From positions 372,001 to 436,000 of the forward strand of contig MOWL01000069.1 in the NCBI GenBank assembly GCA_002110485.1: a DNA stretch of 64,000 nucleotides, given 5' to 3'. The notes under the pieces are model-generated. The model saw only the letters and a list, made by a program, of their open reading frames with translations, did not search any database and was not told the DNA's origin. This document shows positions 1 to 13,700 of the stretch, piece after piece. The stretch is from Emergomyces orientalis (taxonomy: Eukaryota > Ascomycota > Eurotiomycetes > Onygenales > Ajellomycetaceae). Positions within the stretch are counted from its first letter, which is position 1, and the number at the start of each line of letters is the position of its first letter. The position numbers were made by a program, and so were the translations under genes.

Positions 1-400
1 CGGTATTCGTAACATGAATGCCGAGGACTACCAGCCAATTGTCCTGTCTCGCACTCTGAACGCTGCTCCATGCAACATTGGCGTTCTCCCCACCACGGAA
101 CACCAAGTGAACTCATATCTTGACCGCGTCGTGGATTCACTTCTCGGGTTCTTCCCATATTTATTTGGGAAGGATGAATATAACCACCTACTGGACGTCG
201 CCGAAGTAGTAACTTCGTTCGATGATTACAACAATGTCCTTTATAAACCAGAGTCAAGATTATTCCAACAAGTAATCACGCACCAATTAGAGAGAAAGCT
301 GGCTGATACCGTCGTCATCCTTGAAAACGATATTCTCGGCTGGGTTGCTGGAGAACTCATTGAGCCCCTGGGACGACACGCGTCGTTCCGCTGGGGATAG
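1..400 (+). CDS. 3' end of an unidentified gene (partial)
   Basis: The reading frame is open from the window edge (Gly-Ile-Arg-Asn just before the first Met at 14) to a stop at 398-400, so this is most likely the last exon or exon part of a gene starting outside the window. The roughly 132 visible residues are soluble-looking, with no clear signal peptide or zinc-binding pattern, and include an aromatic stretch (LLGFFPYLFGKDEY) and a Leu/Glu-rich tail. Codon use and composition look like a real protein. I do not recognise the family. A function cannot be given from this fragment. Confidence 0.55.
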   Translation, partial: GIRNMNAEDYQPIVLSRTLNAAPCNIGVLPTTEHQVNSYLDRVVDSLLGFFPYLFGKDEYNHLLDVAEVVTSFDDYNNVLYKPESRLFQQVITHQLERKLADTVVILENDILGWVAGELIEPLGRHASFRWG

Positions 401-1899
401 CATCGTTTGAGCTGATTCCCGTTTTCCTTTCCTATTCCACTTCTGTCGTTTTCTGCGCCCCCTTTTTTTTTAATTTTTTATCTCTCTCTTTTGTCTTCGC
501 TCGGTTCTTTACCATCTTTTCCTGTCCATGAGCTTTCCAAAAATTGTTTCTTGTAAGGGCGTTTCAAGGGAGCAAACAAAAAAGAAGAGATGGATACTAC
601 GTTCAAAGGATAGACAAAACCCAAAGAGAGTTTTCGGGACACAACGATTAAAAGCATATTACACATTAGAAAATTGCCCTCCTCTGGGAAGTTTCTGCCC
701 TCCTTCATGCTGGATAGGACTGTCACTTCTAGCCTTGTTTCATTTTTTTCGGGCGTTTTCCTGTTAGTTCGTACTTTTGTCTGAATATAGATGAATTTGT
801 TTAGATTCAATTTCCTTGTCAAATCAACTGTTTTAATGCGATAGTTAGGGTTAACCTTGGTAATTTTAAAAGCTTAACCCCCTGATCCTGCTGTCAAAAG
901 GCAAATTGCCCTTTGCGCGCCCAAGCACTCCGTACGTTGAATGAGAACTCAATTCCAGATTCAAAAAGACTTCTTAATTTATAAGACTTAGCCTATACTG
1001 AATTACAGCACAAAAGTTCTCATCTAAAGTCCAACCCAACCTCCTCAGCTACCTAAGTATTAATCTCAGCTCGCATTTTCCACTAATCAATATACGGACA
1101 TCCTTGTCCTTGTCCGTTTAATGTATCCCGGAGAACCGGCTCCAGCAGAATTACGGAATTCTGCACTGCACGATAAGGCATCCATATTGACGGACAGGGG
1201 AGCTTTTCCAATGCATGTAGGTAGGTATGTACGTCTGGAGGATCAACCAACAAACTGTTCGACTAGCACATGGGGCTGAGAATCATCAAACAACAAAGGA
1301 ACTAATGCCATCGCAGAAAATGCACAATTTTATCTTCAGAAAAAGCCACCTGGAAATTGCAGGATGTTGCAAGGGTTACAACGGCCGCTTGTTTTAGTGC
1401 ATTATTGGGTTTCGATAAGGAAACACTTGATCTTCCTCTTTTTATGTAGATCTATCTGTTGGAGTGAGGATTTGAATAATAATCAAAGCAACAGCGGGGT
1501 GGAGGGTTGAATGAAAGGGGGGGAAAGAAATAATACTTAAAATTTGGAGGATATGGTTCAGCCAAGTTCGTCTTTTACATCTTCGTAACTTGGTTGGCTC
1601 AAGTCATGCGGGACAATTCTTCTTCGGTGGCGTGTTTCTCTTTATTTTGTGTCTTTACCCCGTTTATCCTTCTTTCTATATCATATGGGCATTGGCCCCC
1701 AAGTTAACACTGCTGGAAAATGAATACCTGGTTCAGGCGCCCATTGCAGGCGAACGGTGTTTGAACCATTGGCCTTCACAAGTTGACATCTCTCTGGCCA
1801 GATTTGCCTCGTGCGAAAGCCAGAGATGCTGGTGGCCTGACCAAGTTGGACGTTTATTAGACTGACATGTCTAAAACTGATGCTTCTCAAGGTTGAGAA
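401..1899. other. intergenic stretch, no supported gene
   Basis: The first part (about 400-800) is pyrimidine-rich and probably the 3' UTR of the preceding gene. Short frames on both strands are unconvincing and lack recognisable motifs. I see no structural RNA. Confidence 0.5.
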
Positions 1900-2265
1900 A
1901 TGGTTGCGCACGTTGACACAATATCTCGCGGGGGCCAATATCAAAATGATCACCCGGTGCCGGTGGTGATTAAAGGGCTTTTGACCAAATCCGTTGTCGT
2001 TGCGAGCATTCCCACTTTAACACCCATGGTCCCGATTGCTGTCTTGTCAGGACTAGCTCCCTCAGCGTGGCTCTTTTTCTTTCTCCTTTTATTTATGACA
2101 GCTACCTTGTTTTCCAAAGGTGGTGTAAAACCTGGCCATATCGACTCATTCCCGATCCCATACAGATTTGGTGCAAGTCCCCCCCAGCTTGACAGGGCCT
2201 GCTATGCGTGATGCGACAGCAGAGTCAAGAAACCCTGTTTCCCACACAAGGCATTTTCCCTCCCA

Positions 2266-2658
2266 ATGTTGCTCTTTTTTATGTCTTTCATAACCCTCGC
2301 AGGTTCATTTTGGACTTATCTGCAGCACGCTTTAGTCGTTCCGTGGCTACGAAATCATGACATAAAATCTTCCATGTGGAATGTTGGACTCTTCCAAGGT
2401 CCTCTGCTGTACTTTGCTTATTCATATTGTACGTATTCGCCTTGTCTGCTCCAACATCCTTGTCCTCGTAATTACGAAGGTTCGATCTATCATTTTTGGT
2501 TTAGATACTACTACTATATTTTGAATTCTGTTGGTTTCGAAGAAATTGAAGCGAAGACCTATATACCACACTATTTCAGTCCTTATTTTGTAGCCAGCAA
2601 AGCCCTGGAGAGAAGTATATCCGCGCAGGGCACCACCGAAATGGGCAACAAAGCATGA
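2266..2658 (+). CDS. doubtful gene or gene remnant, possible methyltransferase C-terminus
   Basis: A forward frame runs 2266-2658. A better protein results if an intron from about 2429 (GTACGT) to 2504 (TTTAG) is removed, joining a segment ending FAYSY to one starting YYYYILNSVGFEEIEA. The end resembles the tail of some class I SAM-dependent methyltransferases (a VGFEEIE strand followed by an IPHYFSPYFVASK strand). The catalytic Rossmann part is not visible upstream, so this is either the end of a decayed gene or chance. I would not assign a function firmly. Confidence 0.3.
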   Translation: MLLFFMSFITLAGSFWTYLQHALVVPWLRNHDIKSSMWNVGLFQGPLLYFAYSYCTYSPCLLQHPCPRNYEGSIYHFWFRYYYYILNSVGFEEIEAKTYIPHYFSPYFVASKALERSISAQGTTEMGNKA

Positions 2659-2659
2659 A

Positions 2660-5600
2660 CGGATGTGGCTGATAGAATTGTGAGTTGTTTCGCAAAGCTA
2701 GGCTTGAAAAGCCCAGTTAGAAAGCGTGCTCGATAATGCTGGGGCGTAAATTTAGCACCTCATGAAGGGGTGGGGGGGTCCCACAGTGGGTGGATTTCAT
2801 CAATATGAAACTGACGCAGATACGATCTCCAGCTCCTTCACGCTTCAGTTTTCCGAGCTGGATCTCACCTCCAGTGCTCTCAACTAAATTTCAACGGTAG
2901 TAAAAGGAATCAAATCAAAGGAAATATCTTCCAGCAGGAATTCTTGCTCGAATTTAGAGATAGTAAGGCTTTTCCGTATATATGCCATACTTGCTTCTTC
3001 TTCCACCAAGGAGCTTTTGTTCATTTGGCGGTTATGACACAGCACATCGATCGCTGCTTCACTCCGAAGCAAGCCGATACTCGCAACTCCAAACTGAATG
3101 AAAAATGATCATCAACAGCCAACATGACAAGGGGGCTGCCTGGACCTGGAAAAGGAGAGCTTGTCGTGTCGATTTTAGGGTGGCTCCAGAAGCGTTAAGT
3201 TTAGCAGGTCTCAGATCGGGCTCGATAAGGTTTTTGCGTCCTCGCTTGGGCTTCTCCGCAGTGAGTGGAGCAACAGGGCATTCCTTGCGTATGGTGCTTC
3301 TTTCCTGTCAGCTCTTAGCTCTAGCGCAAATCATTCAGCAAATGAACGGGCGGGTTGTGGACTTTTTCCTGGACATTCTCTTCCCGCCCCAGGCAAGATG
3401 GACACAGGAAAAAGTCAAAGTCCGTCCGCCTGCCCGTGTTGTTGAGGATGCTTCAAATACTTCTGAGGGAGAGTGTGGTCGTTCACATAGGGATTGCGCA
3501 GTCGTCTTTGAAAAATGATTCATATGGGCAACACTGTTTAAGTACGAAAGATTGCTGCCATGTCAAACAAGATTGTTCAAGTCCGGCACCGAAAGCTATC
3601 GCATTACGAGCAGGGAGGGTCCTCCATGATACCATTATTGGACTAACCCTACCATACTCATGTGTTCTCTGTTGCATGGAACAAATCCTAAGGACCCATT
3701 TTCTCCGCCTTAGGATTAGGCTATCCAACCAAGACGAAAGATCCATATCCATAACCATTTTTGGAAGCTTTGGGGAGGGAAGTTTCTGTGCATTATTGAA
3801 GTTGCAGTGGATATTCTTATTATTGTTATTTAGTGGTGTTCCAAACTTCCCTAGCCGGTTCAGGACCGATGTCACCCTTCATCTTCGTCCTGCAGCCCCT
3901 AGGCCAGGCCATTTTCTTCTGATCGTGGAGTCTAGCGTAGGGGGATGCATATCACAAGGTGGTGCCCCTTGCCGAACGCAAATATTCCCGAAATGCCAAT
4001 TGAAAATGAACATAAAGTCCAGCCCACATGCATGCACGCCACCTTAGCTATGTGAGCTGGGTTAGCTTACGCCTTGAGAGGAGGCACAAGAAGTGTGTGT
4101 ATATCCGACGCGTTGCGTCTGATGATTTGCCCAAGTTCGCTGCCAGATGATTGGGATGAAGGAAGTGAGCAGATATAATAATTTCCCTCGGGTTTTCATG
4201 TTCAATTAGCATTGCAATGTATCTAGGTAAACATGAGCAGCGGTGAAAATACAATAACTTCGGCTTTAAACCAATCCTTGATTTTGGGACAGTTCCGGCG
4301 GGAAAGAGATAACATCCGAACTGCGGAAGAAAACATCAAATTCAATATTGTGTTAGAGGAAGCGTGTTGAGCTTCCTGGTCAATCAAAGCGGACCTATAA
4401 TTCCACACAGAGCAGCAAGGCCAAACACTGACAGCTTAGTTGCTGAATAGACCAACCGCATAGGCGTATTCGAACAGTGTTAATCTTTATTCTCGGACGC
4501 ATAATTGCTGGAATGGTTCGTCAACTTCAGATAGCGTTGAAACCAATTTTTGAGAGCACGTTACCTCTCCGCCTCATTAATGAAGTTAGCAAAACCTGAA
4601 CCCTCACGGCCCAAAGATTTATCCGAGAAAGTGGTCAAGATATGTTGCACACATATATACTCTAGGGCACCATGCTGCTGACTCGTTAAGATCATGCTGC
4701 TGGGCACTTCATTGCCCCTTGGTTCGCTTAGTCTAAGCAAATACGAACAGGGATGGGAAGAAATGGGTTCATCGCCAATGGTGATAAGAGTACATCGGTG
4801 AGGGGCATTTCTCTCATCGCACTGCCAACAACGCCCACTACTTTTTAAAATGCAAAATTATTTCGTCGCTTTCTTCCAGGTAGCCTTTCGCCTGAGTGGC
4901 GTACGAATGAGCATTCATACCACGGAGGCTTTCTGGTTTCCTTCATCACTCAATGAAACTTTCAGAGCAATGCAGTCTCATGGCGACGACAAAAATGTCC
5001 ATTGAAAATTCCGCAACGCTTCTGGGCACCTTTAGAAGTAGAACACATAACCTGTATGAATTGCTTAGCAGTCTGGGCATTTCCCTCTTAAGTCGCAGCT
5101 TCTCCTCACATTCAAGACCCTAATTCTTGATACCCGCCCGTGTCCCATTCAAGCAACACATGGAGCTTGAGCGCAAAGCAACCTCACCCTGATGAGTACA
5201 GAAGTTGAACAGGAAGTTAAAAGGGTAGCATTTCTCTAGCCTAAATTAGGCGCATGATGGCTGGTACGTCGGTAGGTTTGGCCAAATATTTGAAAACTTG
5301 AAGCGCTAATCAACTTGTTATGTCTAGTGCTTGCCTTGCATTGGAAAGTCTTCGTCGTATTTGGTTTTCGTCTCCTTCGATCATCAGGTTTGCTGGGACT
5401 CTAATATCTTTTCGCCACGACGTTCGCCGTTCGATTGGGCTACCATGGAGGATTCCTCCACCATTGAATTATAGGTCAAATGCACTGTCGTAATCTTCCA
5501 TTTCGGGCTTGGAGATATATTCTTGCGTGCTTGGGTTCCCAATTCAGCTTACAAACAATAGCCATTCATCCAAAAAGCGTACGGCTGTACAAGCGGATGA

Positions 5601-8600
5601 GAACCCCGGAATAGGGGTAATCAATGTTGCCATCGAGTATCAACTGAGAATGAAGATTGGAAACTCAGACATATCCAATGTTCAAGAATATGAGAAGGTG
5701 TACAGCTATGTTCACTAAAAAGTGGCCAACATCGATCAGCGACAGATCTTTGGTTCTAAATCACCAGTTAGCCTGCTAATCACAGGTGGGAACCAGACAG
5801 ACAGAGCACTTAATATTTCCCCTCCATGACTAACACTGATCCTCATAGAAGGATAACACAAGTGATTGTGATGCTAAAACCATGTCATTCCCTCAAAAAA
5901 GGGGTTGTATATGGCATCGAGAGCAAATATATTGCAAAGAGACGGCGAAAGAGCATATTTTTAGATGAAGATCAAAATATCCCTGAATGCAGTCACCACT
6001 GTAGTGCAAACGACTTCGTTTGATCTTACTGGTGGACTGCTGTGGCTCTCAATAGCTTGTATAGAGTACAAGAACGCACGTAGGACAAAGCGACGGGAGC
6101 ACAAGTAGCCGCTTGTCCAAATGCCGTTCCCAATTCAAACTGTTTCCCCGAATCCCATAATATTGTAGAAACCTTAGCCCTCTGGGCTGCAAATCCCGTC
6201 ACTGACCAGCGGTCAGCTAACTGACGAACCAATCTGGCAACATTATTGGTAACTTCACAGCGAGCGAAAATTTTCATTTAATATTCGACCCGCAATCCTG
6301 AAACAAGCAATCTCGAAGCACGGGACACGGAGCCTTCACCGTCCATTATTAATTTTTGGGCGGTTTTGGTTAAAATTGGGTTGCAGGATTCTCACAATTA
6401 TTCTGCACCCCCTGTTCTCCATTTTTCCACTCCATTTTTCCCCGTGACGATCAGCGCGCCGAGCGCGCTGTTTGGTTAGCCAGGAGCGGGAACCGTTGGG
6501 GCCATGTCCCGCACGGCGCTTTGGGCTCCAACGTTGATCCATTTTTGTATGCCTGTGCGCCCGGTTATCTGGGCGGATATGATGCAGATAACCCTCCGTG
6601 TACGGATGATATCTCATCATATTTCATCTAAGTCATTCAACTTGGTCGTTATACTCAGACGTTACCTAGATGGGAAGCACAATGAATATTTGCGGTTCTG
6701 TTTTACTCACTGCCTACCTACCCTAGGTAGGTCATTGATCACGGTCGAGTCAGCGCCCCACGGATGCATGCATTTGAAGGTAACTAACTGTATGGAAGAA
6801 CCAGAGTTGTTGCCGCAGCATGCAAGTTGATACAATGGCACACTGGTCTGAAATATAACCACCCCCCCAAAAAAAAAGAAAGGAACTTCTTGTTCGTTAA
6901 TTGAGCATCAATATATCGTTAGTCATAACGGCCCGGAGGGATCGGAACAACAGCCGGTGAAGGATGTCACTTCGCTACTGTGTATGGCAGACAGCCTACA
7001 GGTGCTGCCCCTCAGTTTACAGCTTGACCCCGAATAAAAATAATAGACTGAATAGACGGCCAGCTCGTGTACTCAATTGCGTCTCTCCATATACGCTACA
7101 CATGTATGTATCCCGCATACGTCAACTTTCTCAACAGACTTGCCAACTCCCCAATAACTCATGAAAAATGGTGATATGTAATCAATCCATATAGTTATTG
7201 GATGAAGTTTTAGTGCCAAACAAACAAGATGAAAGGAGGGACGGGGGGGAACGGACTGATTAGGCCGGGGTACCCCAGGCTGAGGTCCAGCGAGGGAAAA
7301 TCTGGTATCATAATAATCTCAACCCCGGTTCATAAATCGGAATTTGACAAGAACTTTTCTATTAACCTGATTCTTTTATTTTGGTGGGAGGGGGAGGGCT
7401 GATTCTGGCAGCAATAATGCATTTATGAAAGTCTCCTGATGCAAACGTGCTGGTTGACACCTGACTTCCATCTGCCACTGAAATTTGCTGAGTGTATTGC
7501 TCCGGGAAGAAACGTAAGCCAAAGCTGAGAAAACTTCAATTTCTTTCACACAGTAGGTACTTGGGCCTCGGCATTAACAAGTTGGGCGATCTCTGGGCTT
7601 TTTGAAGTCATCAGCCCTTGGAGGGGAGGGGGGAAGGCAATATGTGGGCGATTCACCTTTTACAAACAGGAAGTAATTGGGAAATGCGTTTGGGGACGCA
7701 ACAAACGCTGGAGAGCCGCGAAAAAACCATGGTTCATCAATTTACGAAGAAGGATTTCAAAATATAAATCTAAAAAATCTAAAATCTAAAGAAACGGCCA
7801 CTTGCTATGGGCTTATTCGGATTCTCAGGTCCCCATGGGATGCCGTGTGGCAACACAAGTGACTGGTCAAGCAGAGATGCAAGGATAATTTTAGTCCTGC
7901 ATGGTTTGCACAGACACAATACGTGAAACAATTGGAAAAGAAACGACTTTCCGAATCGAGTGCCACCAGCCCTGCGGGTTCCATCGAGGTATAGTGTGCG
8001 AGAGTAAAAATAGGGGAAAAGCGGCGTTTCTTTTCATACTCTCGCCTCTTGATGATGGGGGGGAACAGAAAGATAGCCTGCGGTTACGGGAACAAAAAAA
8101 GGAAAACGAAAGAGGAGAAAAAGGAGCCTCGTATAAAAATATACATTATTAAATGACTCAGTAAAACGAAGAGGTCAAAGGGACAAAAACAAAAGCAGGC
8201 AGTGCTGTTTGTTAAAAGCGAGATACCGAGAGAGAATGAAATTATGCAGGTTCAATAAAGCCACGCGGGGGCATCTAACCAAAACATTAATAAAAATAAG
8301 CGCATCAAACGAATATTCGAGTGCGGCGAGAGCTTTTTCCATCAACAACAGAGGTACTCCTAAATTGGAGTAAACTGCAGCTGTATGAAGGTTGCTTAGC
8401 GCAGCATGATTACGAGAGAGGGGCGGCTTGAGATTTGAGGCTGGGTAGCTTGGAATTGGCTCACGTACCTAGTTTACTAGTCGCTCCCGAGAAGCATATT
8501 AGCAATGAGACATTATTTGACACCGCATCCTTATGGAGCAGTTTGTATCAGGTTTGATTGTCCGTATGTATTCTATTGGTCTTTTGCGGTCGAGATTCTT

Positions 8601-10727
8601 GCCTTGGTACTCTGTTGCATCATGAGTTACATTTTTTTTTTCAGCGGCCATTCTTCAAGATGAAAACACATAAAAACATCTTAACAAAAAAAATAACTTC
8701 GAAAATATTACAAACCAAAAGAAATCAGTGACAAGCTCGAACCTGTCCTTTTGTCCAGGTTATTTAGTCGCATCCAAGCCTTGTCGCAAAAGAACTACCC
8801 ATCCCTTCCATGGCCGTTCGATGGACATTCTAGCGAGTTCCCCAACCCTTGTTCGTTTTTGTTATTTGCTTTTTGCTGCTCTTATTTGGGTTCTCTGTGT
8901 TTTCTGATAATTCGGTGAATTATTTTTTATTTTTTATTTTTTATAGCTTTCCACGGTATCGACAACTCCAGCAAGTAGTGTACCATCAAAGAATGAATAA
9001 TTTAATATTGATGGCTCTGGTCGTCTCAAATTGCGGGGAGGGGATAAGTGGCATTACGTGCCTCCGCCGTTTGCTTTCCAAAGTTTCTTCCTTCTGTTTG
9101 ATCTGAATTCCATGCACTAATAATAGTTTGAGAAACTGATTGGCGTTTTGACTCTGGTGCAACCGATGGCGTCCACGTTCTGGCAAGCGAGAAAGCCATG
9201 CCATGGCAAGAGGATAAATCACCGTAATTAGGAAAATAAGCCGCAAGTAAATCTGGCTTTTTCTTGCGAAGAGCCAGGCTGGGACAACAATCATGGACAG
9301 CCAGTAGTCAAACACGGAGTATGCCGATACAAGACAAGGCTTTGGAAGACAGTCTTTCTGCGTGTATGGCCCTCAAACAAACACGGGTGTGATCTCAGGC
9401 TCCGAGTTGAGTAGTCGGGGTAATCATAATCATAATCATAATAATAATATTAGAGGCGATGATAATGGCTGGGATATGTGAAATTGGCGACAATTTCTTG
9501 GGTGTTTTTGTCTTCATCCTTGACTGCCTGCAGGCTTGGGTCATCTGCGGGTTAAAAAAGGGAAACCAGAAATACAAGTTCTGTCTGTTTTGTCTCTGTT
9601 TTGTCTCTGGCTGCTATGTCTCGATTGTCAGTTGACTCTCTCTCTCTCTCTCTCTCTCTCTCACATTTTCGCTTTGTCTCCCAATTGCCACTAGTCTGCT
9701 AGGTTGGTGTTGCTAGTGCTGCTTTTCTCCACTTCTCCTGAACTTCTGAAGTCTGGAGGTTCAGGCCAGCCGATTATTTCCCCTCTGTTCCTGGCCTGTT
9801 GTCCATCATTTGTACCCCCGGTGGCCTTCGCACTCGTGGTGGCCGACTAATTTAGTCCCAAAGTCTTCGCCTCCTGGACTTTTTCAATAATAATAATAAT
9901 GACCCTCGCTGGGTCTAACCTCCTCCTCATAAAGCGCTAGAGTGCTAGACTCCTCTGCTCTGCTGTGTAGTGCTACGAACACTCGCTATCTCCACAATTC
10001 TCTCGTCTGCTCAATTTGGTGTCCATTATTCATCCACATCCATTGGACAACCGCCTGTCCGTCAACCTGTCTTTCCACTCGCCGCCATCATCATCAGCTA
10101 AAAACAACTTTTCCCACCAGTCCAGGTCTCTCGCGACAAGCGCATGTTTGTTCATTGAGTAGGTATCTCCCTCCAATCAATCGCAATCCCGTGGTTAGCC
10201 CAGTTCTCTCTTGTGTCTGTCTAGCAGATTGAATTACTTGTCGTCATTCGCGGTCTCCGCTTTGACAGCCGACTCTCCCTTTCTCCCACCTTTCTGGTGG
10301 CAGTCCGTGGTAGTCTTGTTGGTCTTGCTGCTACTCCTATCTTTATCCTCTCCATCTTTCCGGCCCCATTCCTGGCCCACACTCGTCTCCTTTGGCAAAC
10401 TCCAGCTACCCCCCAGTGAACTGGAACTGGTAGTTAGTGTCATCAGGAGCTGCAGGGGGAAGAAAAACCCGAGAGAAAAAAAAAATTTAATCCTCCGAAG
10501 AAAATAGTTCAATTCTTCGTGCTGACAACCCTTTGTCTCTTTTGCAGATTCTCATTGTTTTGTGATTTGAAATTGTTGAAGCTCTGCCCGTTGTGGGCTC
10601 TACAATAGGTCTTGTCCAGGTTCGCTTCTTTAACAACCCCCTTCGACTTTCGACCTTCCTTCTCCCTCTACCCATCTATTTCCCTGTCCGAATGTTTATG
10701 TGAGGTTGATGTGAGATTCCTGGCACA
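2660..10727. other. 8-kb gene-poor stretch
   Basis: Only short, unrelated frames occur on both strands, none with a recognisable domain or plausible splice partners. The segment contains a short CG-rich patch near 6440-6560, a TC microsatellite at 9636-9661 and pyrimidine-rich sequence from about 9.6 kb onward. The last part is the likely promoter and long leader of the gene starting at 10728. No transposase or reverse transcriptase motif was seen. Confidence 0.5.
9636..9661 (+). repeat. TC microsatellite
   Basis: An uninterrupted TC repeat of about 26 bp lies in the pyrimidine-rich region upstream of the histone-fold-like gene. Confidence 0.9.
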
Positions 10728-13700
10728 ATGCAGTGCGAAACTTTGGCCGACTCGTTCGGTTCAATCCCTGGCCGCCACGGCCGCAGTGTGAGCCTGTCCG
10801 GCGACACTCCCTTGCCAACGCAAAGCATGCTGTCGCCGCCACCTGTTAACCCAGAGCCTCAATTCATTGCTCCCACCGCTGCAGCCCAGATCGTGTCTGC
10901 AGATCAAAACCTCAATGGTGTAAACCCGTCAGCCGGCACCATTGGTGCCTCGGTCACCGCGTCGTCACTTGCTCTCCTTAACCGTTTCCTGGACAACCTA
11001 CTTTACAATATCCTTATGACGGCTAAATCTACGAACTTGAATGCCATCAGACCAGCATTGGCCGAAGTACTAAAACCAAGGCTCGCAAAGGAGGTCGTTT
11101 CTGCCGCAGATGAGGAACTAAGTGAATATATGGGTGGTGGAGATGATGAGGAACTATCTGACTTTCGTGGAGGCCGTGAGCCTGCTGGACAATTCGAGCT
11201 CGAAAGGTCATGGAAACTCACCCGCCTGCGATGCATGGTATATACACGATTGGGTGACATGGAGGAAGAAGATGAGGAGGAACATCTACGTCGTGAGGGA
11301 TTGAGTGAAACGGATGTTGGTCCGGCACGTTTTTCCAACTATATCGGCCACATTACACCGGCCGCCGCCATATTTCTTACTTCAATTTTGGAATACATTG
11401 GTGAACACTCGTTGATAATTGCTGGCGAAGCCGCTTCTACCCGAATGAGATCGGGAAGGTCTAGCAGAGCACGGGATGAACACTCTGATGCGCCAGATGT
11501 CGAGATGCTAGTAGTCGAAGATATGGACATGGAGAAACTAGCGCTTAATTCGACACTTGGCCGGCTGTGGCGCATGTGGAGAAAGAACGTGAGGGCTCCA
11601 ATGCTTTCCAGAACGCTTTCGAGAGAATCGATGGTACGGCGGGGTCTTTTTCCTTTGAGGGGCACTAGTAGAGCAAGCAGTATCGCGACAATAGAAGAGC
11701 CACCAACTAGCGAAGTATTCCAGAAGACGCCCGCGACTGCGTTGGAGGAAGAAGTAAATCCGGCCGATATACCCATCCCAGTGTCCGAAAATGACGTGGA
11801 TGAAATCGAAGTCCCTGGATTTACTACCAAACTTTCTATAGCCGTTCAAGCGCGATCATTACGCCCTCGAAGTCTTTTCCTTTCCGGATCTGATATCTCC
11901 TCCCCCACATCGGTTGGATCCGCCTCCCACTCCGCTGGGCTACGAAGTGTCATAATCGATCACCGGGCTACCCATAATCGCTCCCAGTCCTTGCCATCCT
12001 CACCATGCCAGCCGCCGCAGCCAAATGGGAATGAACTCTTTGGCCCCAATTCGGCCATCGGTGCAGTCAGAGATGAACAGAACCAACTCGAGACAATGAT
12101 TGAAGATGATGAGCTCCCCGACAGGTTTTCGGCAGTAAGGTCTAGTCCACCTGAAATTCCTCCTCGTAGCAAGCAACGCCAAGACCCCGCAGATATTGAA
12201 GACGATGCTGAAAGCAATGACCATTCTGAAATCGTCGGGTCTGCACCTACATCTCGGCTGCAGAGCCCAAAGTTCCCAAATGGGATACTCCGTCAGGCGG
12301 AGCGCCCACCACAAAGGAGCCAAGAACAGACTGTCCCTCAACCCCAAGCCCCTGAACAGGAAAATTTCCAACCATCGGAAGCCTCCAAGCTCCTACATGA
12401 GGATGCGAATAGTGAAAAGCTTCAAAACGACCGGGGGCTTAAATACCCACATGGGCCCAATGTCGTCGAAGCCGGTCGGAAACACCACGCTCCGGAACCT
12501 GTGGTTGCTGATGATGATGATGTATACATCCCTTCGGACCAATCTGATGTAGAACAGGCTCATGCGCAAAGCGCCTCTTCTCAAAGTTCAATCGTAGAGA
12601 CATCTTTTGTTACCGAAACAAACCGAGCTGCATTCCAGCCCACTCGACTCAGTCCACACCAGGAAATTGTTAACAGCTCTAGTGGCACACCTGATCAAGA
12701 TTCCCCTCATTCGTATTCGGGTCGTCGGTCGGTTAGTACTCAAAGCGGACAATCACCCTCCCGGAGTAATTCGCGAAGAAACAAGAAAGCTCCGAGCGGC
12801 GGCAATACAACCCCCCGCTATACACCAAGTTCCGCTGTTTCGGTCGGGTCTGAGCGTGCTGCAGTCCAACGCGTTTCTCCTCCGCCCCCTGCAACTCCTC
12901 GTGATTCCGGTTCCAAACCTCGTCGCTCTGTGAGTATTGGCAGCCACCGGGATAAACGGCCGATAACTTCAGGATCAACTACCTCGCAAGTTTCTAATAA
13001 ATTGTTGAAGGGACTCGTGGGACGGCAGCCTAGCGACCACGATGCCAAGGTTCCTTTTCCGATACGCACTTCCACCGAAACAAACGCCACTCTGTCCAAA
13101 TTTGTGGAAGCCGTTCCCGACCCTGCTAACTTGGACCAGCTGATTCAAAGCGATGAGACTATACATTTCACTCTGACACCGCGAAACATGAGGGAGATGG
13201 AGGTAAGTTTTAAGCTTTCCCTGTATCCTGACTTTGATGAGTGCTGATATATTTTATAGGATTCAAATTCCCCTCGATGGGGAACCACACGAAGTAATAC
13301 AGCTGACATGGCTGAGCTTTCGAAAAAGAACACCCCTCCAGGTGAGACACAGTCGGACGGTAGGAGACCAAGTGTGTCTTCCTCGAAACTGAACGGGCTG
13401 CGCATACACACTCCTGCTATTGTTTCACCTACCAAGTCTAAATTTATGGAGTCTCCTGTCGCGAATTCGAGTCGCTCACAGTCATCAATGCATAAATTCG
13501 CCACACCGCAAGCACGGGATGCGAGAGTAGGAAGAGAGTCGATGAGAGACTTTTCCGAATTTATTAGATCTACCGGGCCTGAACAAACTACTGCAGCTCC
13601 GAAGAATAACTCGCGGCGCTCGACGAGTTTAATCAATGGTAACAGTGGGTCAGCCAGCCGCAAGCTGAGCTTGACTGGCAGCGGGGCTTTATCGGCAACG

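Noticed and set aside
3105..4047. Overlapping 137- and 230-aa forward frames
   Set aside because: They overlap each other and a reverse frame, show no domain, and their composition looks random.
6440..6560. CG-rich palindromic patch as a transposon end or origin
   Set aside because: No matching inverted copy or direct repeat was found nearby, so there is no support beyond base composition.
11003..11830. Reverse-strand frames of 111 and 163 aa within the histone-fold-like gene
   Set aside because: They are antisense shadows of acidic and Ser-rich coding sequence; codon pattern and splice structure support only the forward gene.
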